Of a stretch of 64,000 bases of DNA, positions 24,743-32,407 are shown piece by piece. Under the pieces are notes generated by a model, which searched no databases, had not been told where the DNA came from, and saw only the letters and a list, made by a program, of their open reading frames with translations. A program made the position numbers and the translations under genes. This stretch comes from Mesonia maritima (GTDB taxonomy: Bacteria; Bacteroidota; Bacteroidia; Flavobacteriales; Flavobacteriaceae). Each line of letters starts with the position of its first letter. The first letter of the stretch is position 1. The DNA lies in the NCBI RefSeq assembly GCF_042433895.1, contig NZ_JBHLUA010000012.1:992001-1056000 (forward strand), read 5' to 3'.

Positions 24743-24973
24743 ATGAAATTATCAGATAGAACCAAAAAACCAACACCTAAATTCTTTAAAGTCCTACGAA
24801 CTATCGGACTTACCATAGCAGGAATCGGAGGTACCCTTGTGGCCGCTCCGGTAGCTTTACCCGCCATCGTGACGACGATTGCCGGTTATTTTACCGTAGC
24901 AGGAGGGGTGTTAAGTGGCGTAAGTCAATTAACCGTAAGTGATGATGAACGTGCTTTAAAAGATGAAAAATAG
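24743..24973 (+). CDS. Small hydrophobic membrane protein (holin-like)
   Basis: 76 residues: basic N terminus (KLSDRTKKPTPKFFKVLR), two hydrophobic Gly/Ala-rich stretches at about 21-42 and 43-64 divided by PAIVTT, and a charged tail (DDERALKDEK). The size and layout resemble holins, but no family is recognised. Overlaps the next small gene by 11 bases. Confidence 0.7.
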   Translation: MKLSDRTKKPTPKFFKVLRTIGLTIAGIGGTLVAAPVALPAIVTTIAGYFTVAGGVLSGVSQLTVSDDERALKDEK

Positions 24974-25136
24974 TAATTTTTTAGTGAATGGCACAACGGG
25001 AGGCACCATTTGTAGTGTTTTGCCAATGTTGAATTCTGAAGAGATTATGCGAACCATCGCCTTGGCTGCGATTGGAGCATTAGTAAGTTTTGTGGTTACG
25101 TTTCTTATAAAAGCTTATTTTAAGCAAGACAAGTAA
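24963..25136 (+). CDS. Small membrane protein, 57 residues
   Basis: Reads MKNSNFLVNGTTGGTICSVL, then LNSEEIMRT, one membrane helix (about 30-50: IALAAIGALVSFVVTFLI), and a basic end KAYFKQDK. Start overlaps the previous gene by 11 bases and the frame stops 21 bases before a terminator, so it fits as the last gene of the module. Unknown family; the one-helix design could be a spanin or holin partner. Confidence 0.65.
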   Translation: MKNSNFLVNGTTGGTICSVLPMLNSEEIMRTIALAAIGALVSFVVTFLIKAYFKQDK

Positions 25137-25157
25137 ACGCAATATACTGAAGTGATT

Positions 25158-25193
25158 AAAAGGACTGTCTCTTAGGAGACGGTTCTTTTTTTG
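25158..25193 (+). terminator. Terminator of the paralogue-DUF5675 module
   Basis: AGGACTGTCTC pairs with GAGACGGTTCTT (one G-U) around a TTAG loop, followed by seven T. Confidence 0.85.
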
Positions 25194-25359
25194 TTACCAT
25201 TTTACGCACAACTTAGCTAATTAAAATTTAATAAATACAGCTTTTAAAATACTACGATTAGAAAAGTAACCGAAAGAATGGAAAAAAATTATAAAAATTT
25301 TAAAGCTTGTTTTTCTTTTAAAGATTTGATTTAAAGTATCTTCAAAACAAAAACTAATT

Positions 25360-25956
25360 ATGAAGAATTTAAAACTAGCAATTATTTATTATAGTGCCAC
25401 AGGGACAAATTATAACTTGGCAAAAGAAGCTGAAACTGCAGCGAAAAACATAGGCGTAAAGGAAATTCGTTTTAGAAGAGTAGAAGAAACAGTACCTGAA
25501 GAGGTGATGAAAGAAAATGAAGATTGGTTTAAGCATTACAACAAAACGAAAGATATAAAAATAGCTTCGGTAGATGATCTAGATTGGGCAGATGCTATTA
25601 TATTTAGTGCGCCAACGCGTTACGGAAATTTACCATCTCAGTTAAAAAGTTTACTCGATGCAACAGGAGGATTGTGGCAAAAAGGAAAATTGGTAAATAA
25701 AATAGTGACTGGAATGACAAGTGCTGCAAATCCACACGGCGGTCAAGAAACTACACTACTTTCCTTATATAAAACAATGATGCATTGGGGCGCAATAACC
25801 GTTGCTCCGGGTTATGCAGATCCGATTATATTTGAAACCGGAGGGAACCCTTATGGGTTTAGTATGGTAGGCGGGAAAGACCTTGACGATAAACAGAAAA
25901 AGGCGATCGCAGTGCAAGTAAAAAGAGCTCTAGAAGTAGCAGAAAAGCTAAGTTAA
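25360..25956 (+). CDS. wrbA: NAD(P)H:quinone oxidoreductase, WrbA family
   Basis: 198 residues, standard length. Flavodoxin-like fold with FMN phosphate loop YYSATGTNYNLA at 10-21, SAPTRYGNLPSQLK around 87-100, MTSAANPHGGQETTLLSLY about 127 and the C-terminal GNPYGFSMVGG. WrbA reduces quinones by two electrons and protects against oxidative stress. Stands alone between two terminators and upstream of the convergent CapD gene. Confidence 0.93.
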   Translation: MKNLKLAIIYYSATGTNYNLAKEAETAAKNIGVKEIRFRRVEETVPEEVMKENEDWFKHYNKTKDIKIASVDDLDWADAIIFSAPTRYGNLPSQLKSLLDATGGLWQKGKLVNKIVTGMTSAANPHGGQETTLLSLYKTMMHWGAITVAPGYADPIIFETGGNPYGFSMVGGKDLDDKQKKAIAVQVKRALEVAEKLS

Positions 25957-25978
25957 AATAGCTCTTAAATTAAATTAT

Positions 25979-26020
25979 AAAAAGGGTCGAACTTCATATA
26001 GTTTGATCCTTTTTCTTTTA
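25979..26020. terminator. Bidirectional terminator between wrbA and the CapD gene
   Basis: AAAAAGGGTCGAAC pairs with GTTTGATCCTTTTT around an 8-base loop (TTCATATA), A-run on the left and T-run on the right. Confidence 0.85.
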
Positions 26021-26081
26021 ATAATATAATATATAGGCTGTTCATCAAAAATGTAAAACTCTTAAAAACTTCTATAGATAA

Positions 26082-28010
26082 TTAAGAATATTTTTTACTC
26101 TCAAGTTGTTGAGCTAAATCCGCTGGTTTAAATTCAGGGACTAATTCTTTTAAGGTGCAAATGGCGGTTTCAGCTTCATAGCGTTTTACACTATCAAGAA
26201 GTTTAGTAAGCAAAGCTTTTTTCGAAGCATCAAAATTATGAGTAGCTTGGGCGATCATAATTTTTTCGTGATGCGTAGGCAGTGTAGATTCTTTATCGGC
26301 CAAGAGTTCTTCATAAAGTTTTTCTCCGGGGCGTAAACCGGTAAATTCAATTTGAATATCCTTATAAGGAACCAAGCCTGTAAGGCGAATCATATGTTGG
26401 GCTAAATCGATAATTTTAATAGGAGAACCCATGTCAAAAACATAAATCTCGCCCCCATTTCCCATAGCGCCGGCTTCAAGAACGAGTTGACAAGCTTCAT
26501 CAATAGTCATAAAATACCGCGTAATTTCGGGATGTGTAACAGTAACGGGACCATTTTCGGCAATTTGTTTTTTGAAATGTGGAATTACCGAACCATTCGA
26601 GCCGAGTACATTCCCGAAACGCGTGGTAATAAATGTGGTATAATGATTTTGTTGTAAAGCTAACGATTGAATATAGAGTTCAGCGGAACGCTTAGAAGCG
26701 CCCATAATATTGGTAGGGTTAACCGCTTTGTCAGTAGAAACAAATACGAAACGTTCAATTTTAAATTCAAGCGCTAAATCGGCTACATTTCGAGTTCCTT
26801 GAAAATTAACACTTAAGGCTTCGATGGGATTCGATTCCATCATCGGAACGTGTTTATAGGCCGCTCCGTGGAAAACAATTTCAGGTTGAAATTCTTCAAA
26901 AAGTTGACGTAATCTTTTTTTTCGGCGTACGTTACAGATGATTTTCTCATAACATAAGCCTTGTGATTCCTCATAATTTTTATCCAATTCAACCACCAAT
27001 TCATGAAGGGGTGTTTCCGCTTGGTCTAATAAAAGAATTCTTTTTGGTGAAAAAGGAATTAGTTGACGCACAATCTCGCTACCAATAGATCCCGCAGCAC
27101 CGGTCACTAAAATCGTTTTATTATGGTATAAGCCCCGTAATTTTTCACGATCTAATTGAATAGGAGAACGCTGTAATAAATCTTCAATCTTAATCGCTTG
27201 AAGATTTCCGTAACCTGACTGTCCTTGCCAGTCTTGTAATTTTGGTAGTTTATAGATCTTTAATTGCAGGTCTAATAGCTTCCCTAAAATAGGACTGTCA
27301 TTTTCACGGAGTTTTTGTAAATTGGCATCACTAACAATTACTGCATCGGCAAGGGTTGAGCTTTTTTCAAGTTGCTCGATATTATAAATAGGAAGGTTGA
27401 AAATACGGGTTTGATGAGACTTTGAATGATTGCAAATAAAACCAATAACCTTAAAACTGTTGTCATTTTCAGAGATAATTCCTTCGGCCATCGCTATGTC
27501 TTCTCTATCGATTCCGAGAATATAAGCGGTTTTTCTCTTTTTACTACGGTTCATAACTTGGTAGGTCTTTTTAATCACCACTCGGAAAAAGAAAAGAAAA
27601 GAAAAGGCTATAAAACCGAATACGATAATTCCGGCATCTAAAATGAGTTTTTCTCCAGTAAGCCAAAAATAAATTCGATTAATTAATAGTAAACTAATTA
27701 CTGAAACACTTGTTACCCGTAATTGTTTAATGGCATCGCGAAAACTCGAATAGCGAACTAATCCGGAATAAGATTTAAATAGTAAAAAACAGCAGCCTTG
27801 CACCCCAAGCATGATCCAAATACCTATAGATGTTGTAAAAATAGGATAAACACCTTCGGTGCTAAATACAAGAAAAAAAGCACATTGTGCCGCTAGAAAG
27901 CTTAGAAATAAATCAATTAAAAAAATATACTTTCGCGGAACATAATTTTTTACTAGTGGTTTGGCAAGCTTAATTAGTAAAGTGCCAACCTTCTTTGTTC
28001 GCTCTATCAT
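26082..28010 (-). CDS. capD: Membrane UDP-HexNAc 4,6-dehydratase (CapD/WbpM/PglF family)
   Basis: 642 residues, full length. Four N-terminal membrane helices (about 25-145), a regulatory nucleotide-binding domain (about 155-290), then the SDR catalytic domain (about 295-600) with NAD motif TGAAGSIGSEI, HGAAYKHVPMME, VSTDKAVNPTNIMGASKRSAE (Met in place of the usual Tyr, as in this membrane class) and FGNVLGSNGSVIP. Turns UDP-GlcNAc into UDP-4-keto-6-deoxy sugar, the precursor of bacillosamine or FucNAc-type residues. Transcribed against the rest of the polysaccharide genes. Confidence 0.94.
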   Translation of the reverse strand: MIERTKKVGTLLIKLAKPLVKNYVPRKYIFLIDLFLSFLAAQCAFFLVFSTEGVYPIFTTSIGIWIMLGVQGCCFLLFKSYSGLVRYSSFRDAIKQLRVTSVSVISLLLINRIYFWLTGEKLILDAGIIVFGFIAFSFLFFFRVVIKKTYQVMNRSKKRKTAYILGIDREDIAMAEGIISENDNSFKVIGFICNHSKSHQTRIFNLPIYNIEQLEKSSTLADAVIVSDANLQKLRENDSPILGKLLDLQLKIYKLPKLQDWQGQSGYGNLQAIKIEDLLQRSPIQLDREKLRGLYHNKTILVTGAAGSIGSEIVRQLIPFSPKRILLLDQAETPLHELVVELDKNYEESQGLCYEKIICNVRRKKRLRQLFEEFQPEIVFHGAAYKHVPMMESNPIEALSVNFQGTRNVADLALEFKIERFVFVSTDKAVNPTNIMGASKRSAELYIQSLALQQNHYTTFITTRFGNVLGSNGSVIPHFKKQIAENGPVTVTHPEITRYFMTIDEACQLVLEAGAMGNGGEIYVFDMGSPIKIIDLAQHMIRLTGLVPYKDIQIEFTGLRPGEKLYEELLADKESTLPTHHEKIMIAQATHNFDASKKALLTKLLDSVKRYEAETAICTLKELVPEFKPADLAQQLESKKYS

Positions 28011-28032
28011 TTCATATCAACATTATGCACTT

Positions 28033-28063
28033 GTATTACCTGGGGAGTAATACGGCAAAGGTA
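28033..28063 (-). promoter_or_regulatory. Promoter -7 box and inverted repeat in the CapD leader
   Basis: On the minus strand TACCTTTG (complement of 28056-28063) matches TAnnTTTG. Just downstream, in the first transcribed bases, GTATTAC (28033-28039) and GTAATAC (28047-28053) form a perfect 7-bp inverted repeat with a 7-base spacer, suited to a repressor site or RNA hairpin. Confidence 0.5.
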
Positions 28064-28265
28064 ATATTTTTTAACAACTTTGTTTTAAAATTTTCAAAAA
28101 TAGAAGCGATAAAAATTTTTGATTTGAAGCATCATTATTTAGGTGAATAGATTAATAGGCCATGGTATAGGCTAAAATTTTCAAACTGAATACTTTACTT
28201 TTAAATAAAATGAAGATAAGTATGAAAGTTCTGAAGAGAACTAAATAAAAATTCTTCCATATGTT

Positions 28266-28273
28266 TACCTTTG
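28266..28273 (+). promoter_or_regulatory. -7 promoter box of the phosphatase gene
   Basis: TACCTTTG, exact TAnnTTTG, 23 bases before the start codon. No clear -33 TTTG. Confidence 0.5.
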
Positions 28274-28296
28274 TATGAATACGTAAAAATAAGGAT

Positions 28297-29037
28297 ATGA
28301 GTTTGTTTTTTCCTACCAAAATAGCCTTGTCAGAAGTAATAAATGGAATGGTGGATATTCACAATCATTTGTTGCCCGGGATAGACGATGGAGCACAAAA
28401 CGAAGATGAGACGTTAAAAATGCTGAATTCCTACGCTAATTTAGGAATAAAGAAAATAGTAACTTCCCCTCATGTGATGGAAGGAAATTACCCTAATTCT
28501 GTGCATACTATTCAACAAAAACTAGAGCAAGTTCAGAAGTTAATAGAAGAAAAAAAAGCAGAAGTAAAAGTTGAAGGAAGCGGAGCTGAATATATGTTGG
28601 AAGAGAATTTTAGAACTTTATTGAAAAAGAAAGAGATTTGTACAATAGCGAAAAAATATGTCTTAGTAGAAATGTCTTATTTTCAAGCGCCTTTAAATTT
28701 AGAGGAAATTATTTTTGAAATTGAACACACGGGATATATTCCTATTTTAGCGCATCCCGAACGCTATAATTTTTATAAAGACGAAAAGGACTATGCTAAA
28801 TTATTGGAATTAGGCTGTAAATTTCAGCTTAATCTATTGTCGTTAAGTCGGCATTACGGAGAGCACGTACAGAAAAAAGCTTTTTCATTATTAAAAAAAG
28901 GATCGTATACTTTTCTAGGGACCGATGCTCACCATGAAAAACATTTGGAGAAGATAGCGACTATAAAAGTTAAAAAGAGTCAAGCGGAAGAAATTAAAAA
29001 ATTGGTAAAAAATAATAATGCACTTTTTAAAAAATAA
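28297..29037 (+). CDS. PHP-family protein tyrosine phosphatase (CpsB/CapC/YwqE type)
   Basis: 246 residues. Metal-binding signature MVDIHNHLLPGIDDGAQ around 18-34, SPHVMEGNY, YILVE-like VLVEMSYF, ILAHPERYNFY about 151 and GTDAHH near 210 give the set of histidines and aspartates of a PHP tri-metal site. These enzymes remove phosphate from the tyrosine cluster of BY-kinases; its substrate is likely the Wzc-like kinase two genes on. A start at the internal Met18 cannot be excluded. Confidence 0.92.
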   Translation: MSLFFPTKIALSEVINGMVDIHNHLLPGIDDGAQNEDETLKMLNSYANLGIKKIVTSPHVMEGNYPNSVHTIQQKLEQVQKLIEEKKAEVKVEGSGAEYMLEENFRTLLKKKEICTIAKKYVLVEMSYFQAPLNLEEIIFEIEHTGYIPILAHPERYNFYKDEKDYAKLLELGCKFQLNLLSLSRHYGEHVQKKAFSLLKKGSYTFLGTDAHHEKHLEKIATIKVKKSQAEEIKKLVKNNNALFKK

Positions 29038-29141
29038 TTTTTGAAAAACTAGTTATTGAAGACTTGAGTAAAAGTTAATGTATTGCTAACGGTATTTGCT
29101 GTAAAAAGAAAATAGAGGCTTTTTATCTTAAAAAACTTATC

Positions 29142-29149
29142 TATATTTG
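29142..29149 (+). promoter_or_regulatory. -7 promoter box giving an almost leaderless wza mRNA
   Basis: TATATTTG, exact TAnnTTTG, only 7 bases before the ATG of the Wza-like gene. Transcription would start at or within a base or two of the start codon. Confidence 0.5.
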
Positions 29150-29156
29150 CAATCTT

Positions 29157-29915
29157 ATGAGAAAGATTTTAGTAGTCCTTATACTTGTCAGTTTAGCAAG
29201 CTGTGCAACTAAGAAAGAAGTATTATATTTTCAAGATATAGATCAAGCTGAATTAGCAGCGGTAGATTCTTTATATCAGCATCCGAAAATTCAGGTAAAT
29301 GATATTTTAAAGATAGATATTACCGCGTTAGAAGAAGAAACCACTTTACCGTTTCGTTTTGAAAAGCTGCAAGTGCAAAACAATAGACAACTTGACCTCT
29401 TAAAACTAGATGGCTATTTAGTAGGTAAAGATGGAACTATTACTTACCCACAACTTGGAGAAATAGAAGTGCTTGGGAAAAGTACACAAGAAGTTCAAAC
29501 TTTATTAAAAAATAAGCTTACAGCATTTATAAAAGACCCCTCTGTAAAAGTACGATTGATTAATAACAAGTTTACTATTATGGGTGAAGTAAAAGCTCCC
29601 GGTACTTATACGACTACTGAAGAGGTGGTTTCGTTACCGCAAGCGTTGGGAATGGCAGGAGATTTAACCATAAACGGGAAAAGAAAAAATATTCTCATTA
29701 TACGACAAACTGAAGGGCATCAAGAAACAAAACGGATAGATCTTACCCAGTCCGATTGGTTAAATACAGAATATTATTATTTAAAACCGAATGATATTGT
29801 TTACGTAGAGCCTAATAACCCAAAAGTGCGTTCCGCAGGATTTATAGGAAGTTTGGGTTCATTGTTATCGTTAGCCTCAATTATGTTAAGTGCCGCAGTA
29901 ATAATTTTTAGATAG
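29157..29915 (+). CDS. wza: Polysaccharide export outer-membrane lipoprotein (Wza-like)
   Basis: 252 residues. Lipoprotein signal with lipobox LASC (Cys16), poly-export domain (about 48-130: IQVNDILKIDITAL, DGYLVGKDGTITYPQLGEI) and a SLBB domain (about 137-200: FTIMGEVKAPGTYTTTEEVVSL), then a C-terminal hydrophobic helix (LLSLASIMLSAAVIIFR) that would span the outer membrane. Builds the export channel working with the Wzc-type partner, which starts 7 bases later. Confidence 0.93.
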   Translation: MRKILVVLILVSLASCATKKEVLYFQDIDQAELAAVDSLYQHPKIQVNDILKIDITALEEETTLPFRFEKLQVQNNRQLDLLKLDGYLVGKDGTITYPQLGEIEVLGKSTQEVQTLLKNKLTAFIKDPSVKVRLINNKFTIMGEVKAPGTYTTTEEVVSLPQALGMAGDLTINGKRKNILIIRQTEGHQETKRIDLTQSDWLNTEYYYLKPNDIVYVEPNNPKVRSAGFIGSLGSLLSLASIMLSAAVIIFR

Positions 29916-29922
29916 GAAATAA

Positions 29923-32322
29923 ATGATAGAACAAGCACAGCAACCCTATCAGAATAAAGAAGAAGAGCAGGGAGAAGATTTAAAGCAACTCATCGTTAAG
30001 TATTTAAGGTATTGGCCATGGTTTGTAGGTACTGTAATACTTGCTTTATTTTTAGCATTTATTTACTTGCGTTATGCTCCTAAAATTTTCCAGACCAATA
30101 CAGAAATTAAAGTCTTAAAGGAAAACGAAAGCGGCTTAGATCTTACCGGTTTACAAGGGGCAAGTACTTTATTCGATATGAGTAAAGTGAATTTGGAAAA
30201 TGAAATCCAAATCTTAAAGTCGAGAAGGATATTAGGGACAGTGGTAAACGATCTTGAATTAAGCACCCGTTATTATAAGGAAGGAAATGTAAAGAATGCA
30301 GAGCTGTGGAAAGAAAATGTCCCCTTTAATATCAGATGGAATCTGCACGATTCTCTTATAAATAAAGAAGAAGAAAAGCTTTTTAGGATCATTTTTACTG
30401 AGGCCGACAAATTTATTGCTCAGAAGGAAGGATCGGAAGAGGAAAAAAATGCAATCTTAAATGAAGCAGTAAATGTAGAGGGGTATACTTTTGAAGTCAT
30501 TTTAAACGAAGATTATACAGGAGACTATCAAAAAGCCCTGCAAGATGAGGTGTTTTTGATAGCTTTTAATGCTCCTGAAAAAGTCGTGAATAGTCTTTCC
30601 AGACAGATTCAAATATCTCCGGTAGGTGAAAAAAGTGAAATATTAAATATATCTCTAAAAGGGCAAACTCCACCAAAAAATGAGGCGATTTTAAATCGGT
30701 TAACGTATCAATTCAACCATGATGGAATTCGAGATAAGCAGCGTATATCGGAACGTACAGGAGAATTTATAGACGAACGTCTAAAATTTTTATTTAAAGA
30801 ACTTGATACGGTAGAACGAGGAATTGTAGATTATAAACAAGATAATGATTTTGTAGATATTGAAGCCAATGCCACTCAATTATTTACGAAAGAAGGGCAG
30901 GCAGAAGCGAGACGTTATGAGCTTGAAACACAAAAAGCAGTAGCGGAAGATTTTAGTGAGGTGTTGAAACAAGGTGAAGAATATACATTATTGCCTGCAA
31001 ACCTAGGTATCGAGAACGAAAGTGTAAATACCCTTACAGAATCGTATAATGAATCGGTGTTACAAAGAGAGAAATTGCTTATCTCTGGTACGCAACAGAA
31101 TCCATTGATTTTAAATTTAGAAGAGAAACTTAATCGTATAAAAAAGAATATTACTCGGAGTGTCACTGCGTATATAAATAGTCTGGAAATCTCTCTTCGA
31201 AATATCCGTCAGCGTGAAAATGTTTCTTCTGGTCAGCTGGGTACGCTTCCTAAAAAGGAAAAAGAAATCAGAGCAATTACACGTCAGCGTGAGGTAAAAG
31301 AAAAGCTATACTTGTTTTTACTTCAAAAAAGGGAAGAGGCAGCTTTACAATTTGCTACGACTGCACCAACTATAAAAATGGTAGATTACGCCTATACACA
31401 ACCAGAACCGGTAGCTCCAAAAAGTGCCATTATCTTATTAGCGGCATTAATTTTAGGTTTATTGTTGCCATTTGGTGTTTTATATGTGAAGTTTTTATTA
31501 GATACTAAAATTTCGAATAAAGAACAGGTAAAGCGTTTATTAGGAAGTAATATTCCTGTAGTAGCTGAAATTCCACAAGTTGAAAAACAACACGCTGTCA
31601 TTTTAAAAGCGTTCGATCGTACAGTTATAGCAGAGGCTTTTAGAATTTTACGGACAAACTTATCCTATTTTAAATCACCGGACAAAAAACTTGATGAAGC
31701 GCAAGTGATCTATGTAACTTCTTCTACTAAAGGAGAAGGAAAAACATTTACGTCTATTAATTTGGCAAGTACCCTAGCTGCCACGGGTAAAAAGGTGCTA
31801 TTAATGGGATGTGATCTACGAAACCCCCAACTGCATACCTATATCAAAAAAGGGAAAAATGCTCCTGGGGTGTCATCCTATTTATATGATTCATCGGTGA
31901 ACATAAACGATATGGTCATTAAAGAGGTGTTAGATATAAAAAATTTGGATATCATTTTATCAGGAAGTATTCCTCCTAATCCTGCTGAGTTATTACTGAA
32001 TGGTCGTTATGATATGTTAATGGAATATGTAAAAGGTAATTATGATTATGTGATAGTGGATACCGCGCCTACTATTCTTGTAACAGATACCTTATTAATT
32101 TCTAATCATGCTGATCTTACCGTGTATGTAGCAAGAGCTAACTATACCGATATAAAGCTTATGGAACATATTAAAGAAATGTATCATCAGCAGAAGCTTA
32201 AAAATATTGCTCTTGTAATTAATGGGGTAGAAGAAAAAGGAGGTTATGGATATAATTATGGTTATGGATACGGTTATTCTGAAGCTTCTCCTGTTAGCCG
32301 ATGGAAGTTTTGGAAAAGATAA
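29923..32322 (+). CDS. wzc: Polysaccharide co-polymerase / tyrosine autokinase (Wzc-like)
   Basis: 799 residues. Wzz domain with membrane helices near 30-50 and 500-525 and a coiled-coil periplasmic region between; cytoplasmic BY-kinase domain (about 560-780) with Walker A STKGEGKTFTSINLA, Walker A' VLLMGCDLRNPQ and Walker B YVIVDTAPT. The tail GYGYNYGYGYGYSE is the autophosphorylated tyrosine cluster. It controls polymer length and export with the Wza-like protein and is probably dephosphorylated by the PHP enzyme upstream. Confidence 0.95.
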   Translation: MIEQAQQPYQNKEEEQGEDLKQLIVKYLRYWPWFVGTVILALFLAFIYLRYAPKIFQTNTEIKVLKENESGLDLTGLQGASTLFDMSKVNLENEIQILKSRRILGTVVNDLELSTRYYKEGNVKNAELWKENVPFNIRWNLHDSLINKEEEKLFRIIFTEADKFIAQKEGSEEEKNAILNEAVNVEGYTFEVILNEDYTGDYQKALQDEVFLIAFNAPEKVVNSLSRQIQISPVGEKSEILNISLKGQTPPKNEAILNRLTYQFNHDGIRDKQRISERTGEFIDERLKFLFKELDTVERGIVDYKQDNDFVDIEANATQLFTKEGQAEARRYELETQKAVAEDFSEVLKQGEEYTLLPANLGIENESVNTLTESYNESVLQREKLLISGTQQNPLILNLEEKLNRIKKNITRSVTAYINSLEISLRNIRQRENVSSGQLGTLPKKEKEIRAITRQREVKEKLYLFLLQKREEAALQFATTAPTIKMVDYAYTQPEPVAPKSAIILLAALILGLLLPFGVLYVKFLLDTKISNKEQVKRLLGSNIPVVAEIPQVEKQHAVILKAFDRTVIAEAFRILRTNLSYFKSPDKKLDEAQVIYVTSSTKGEGKTFTSINLASTLAATGKKVLLMGCDLRNPQLHTYIKKGKNAPGVSSYLYDSSVNINDMVIKEVLDIKNLDIILSGSIPPNPAELLLNGRYDMLMEYVKGNYDYVIVDTAPTILVTDTLLISNHADLTVYVARANYTDIKLMEHIKEMYHQQKLKNIALVINGVEEKGGYGYNYGYGYGYSEASPVSRWKFWKR

Positions 32323-32392
32323 TTTCAATTTTTATTTAAATAGTTCTCTTATATCCTCATCGAAATTTATACAAGATTAATTACAATCTTTA

Positions 32393-32400
32393 TATCTTTG
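32393..32400 (+). promoter_or_regulatory. -7 promoter box before wecC, near-leaderless
   Basis: TATCTTTG, exact TAnnTTTG, 7 bases before the wecC ATG, so the transcript would begin at or next to the start codon. Confidence 0.45.
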
Positions 32401-32407
32401 CGATACG

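Noticed and set aside
21397..25136. Integrated conjugative element
   Set aside because: RteC alone points this way, but there is no integrase, relaxase, Tra gene or tRNA attachment site in the window.
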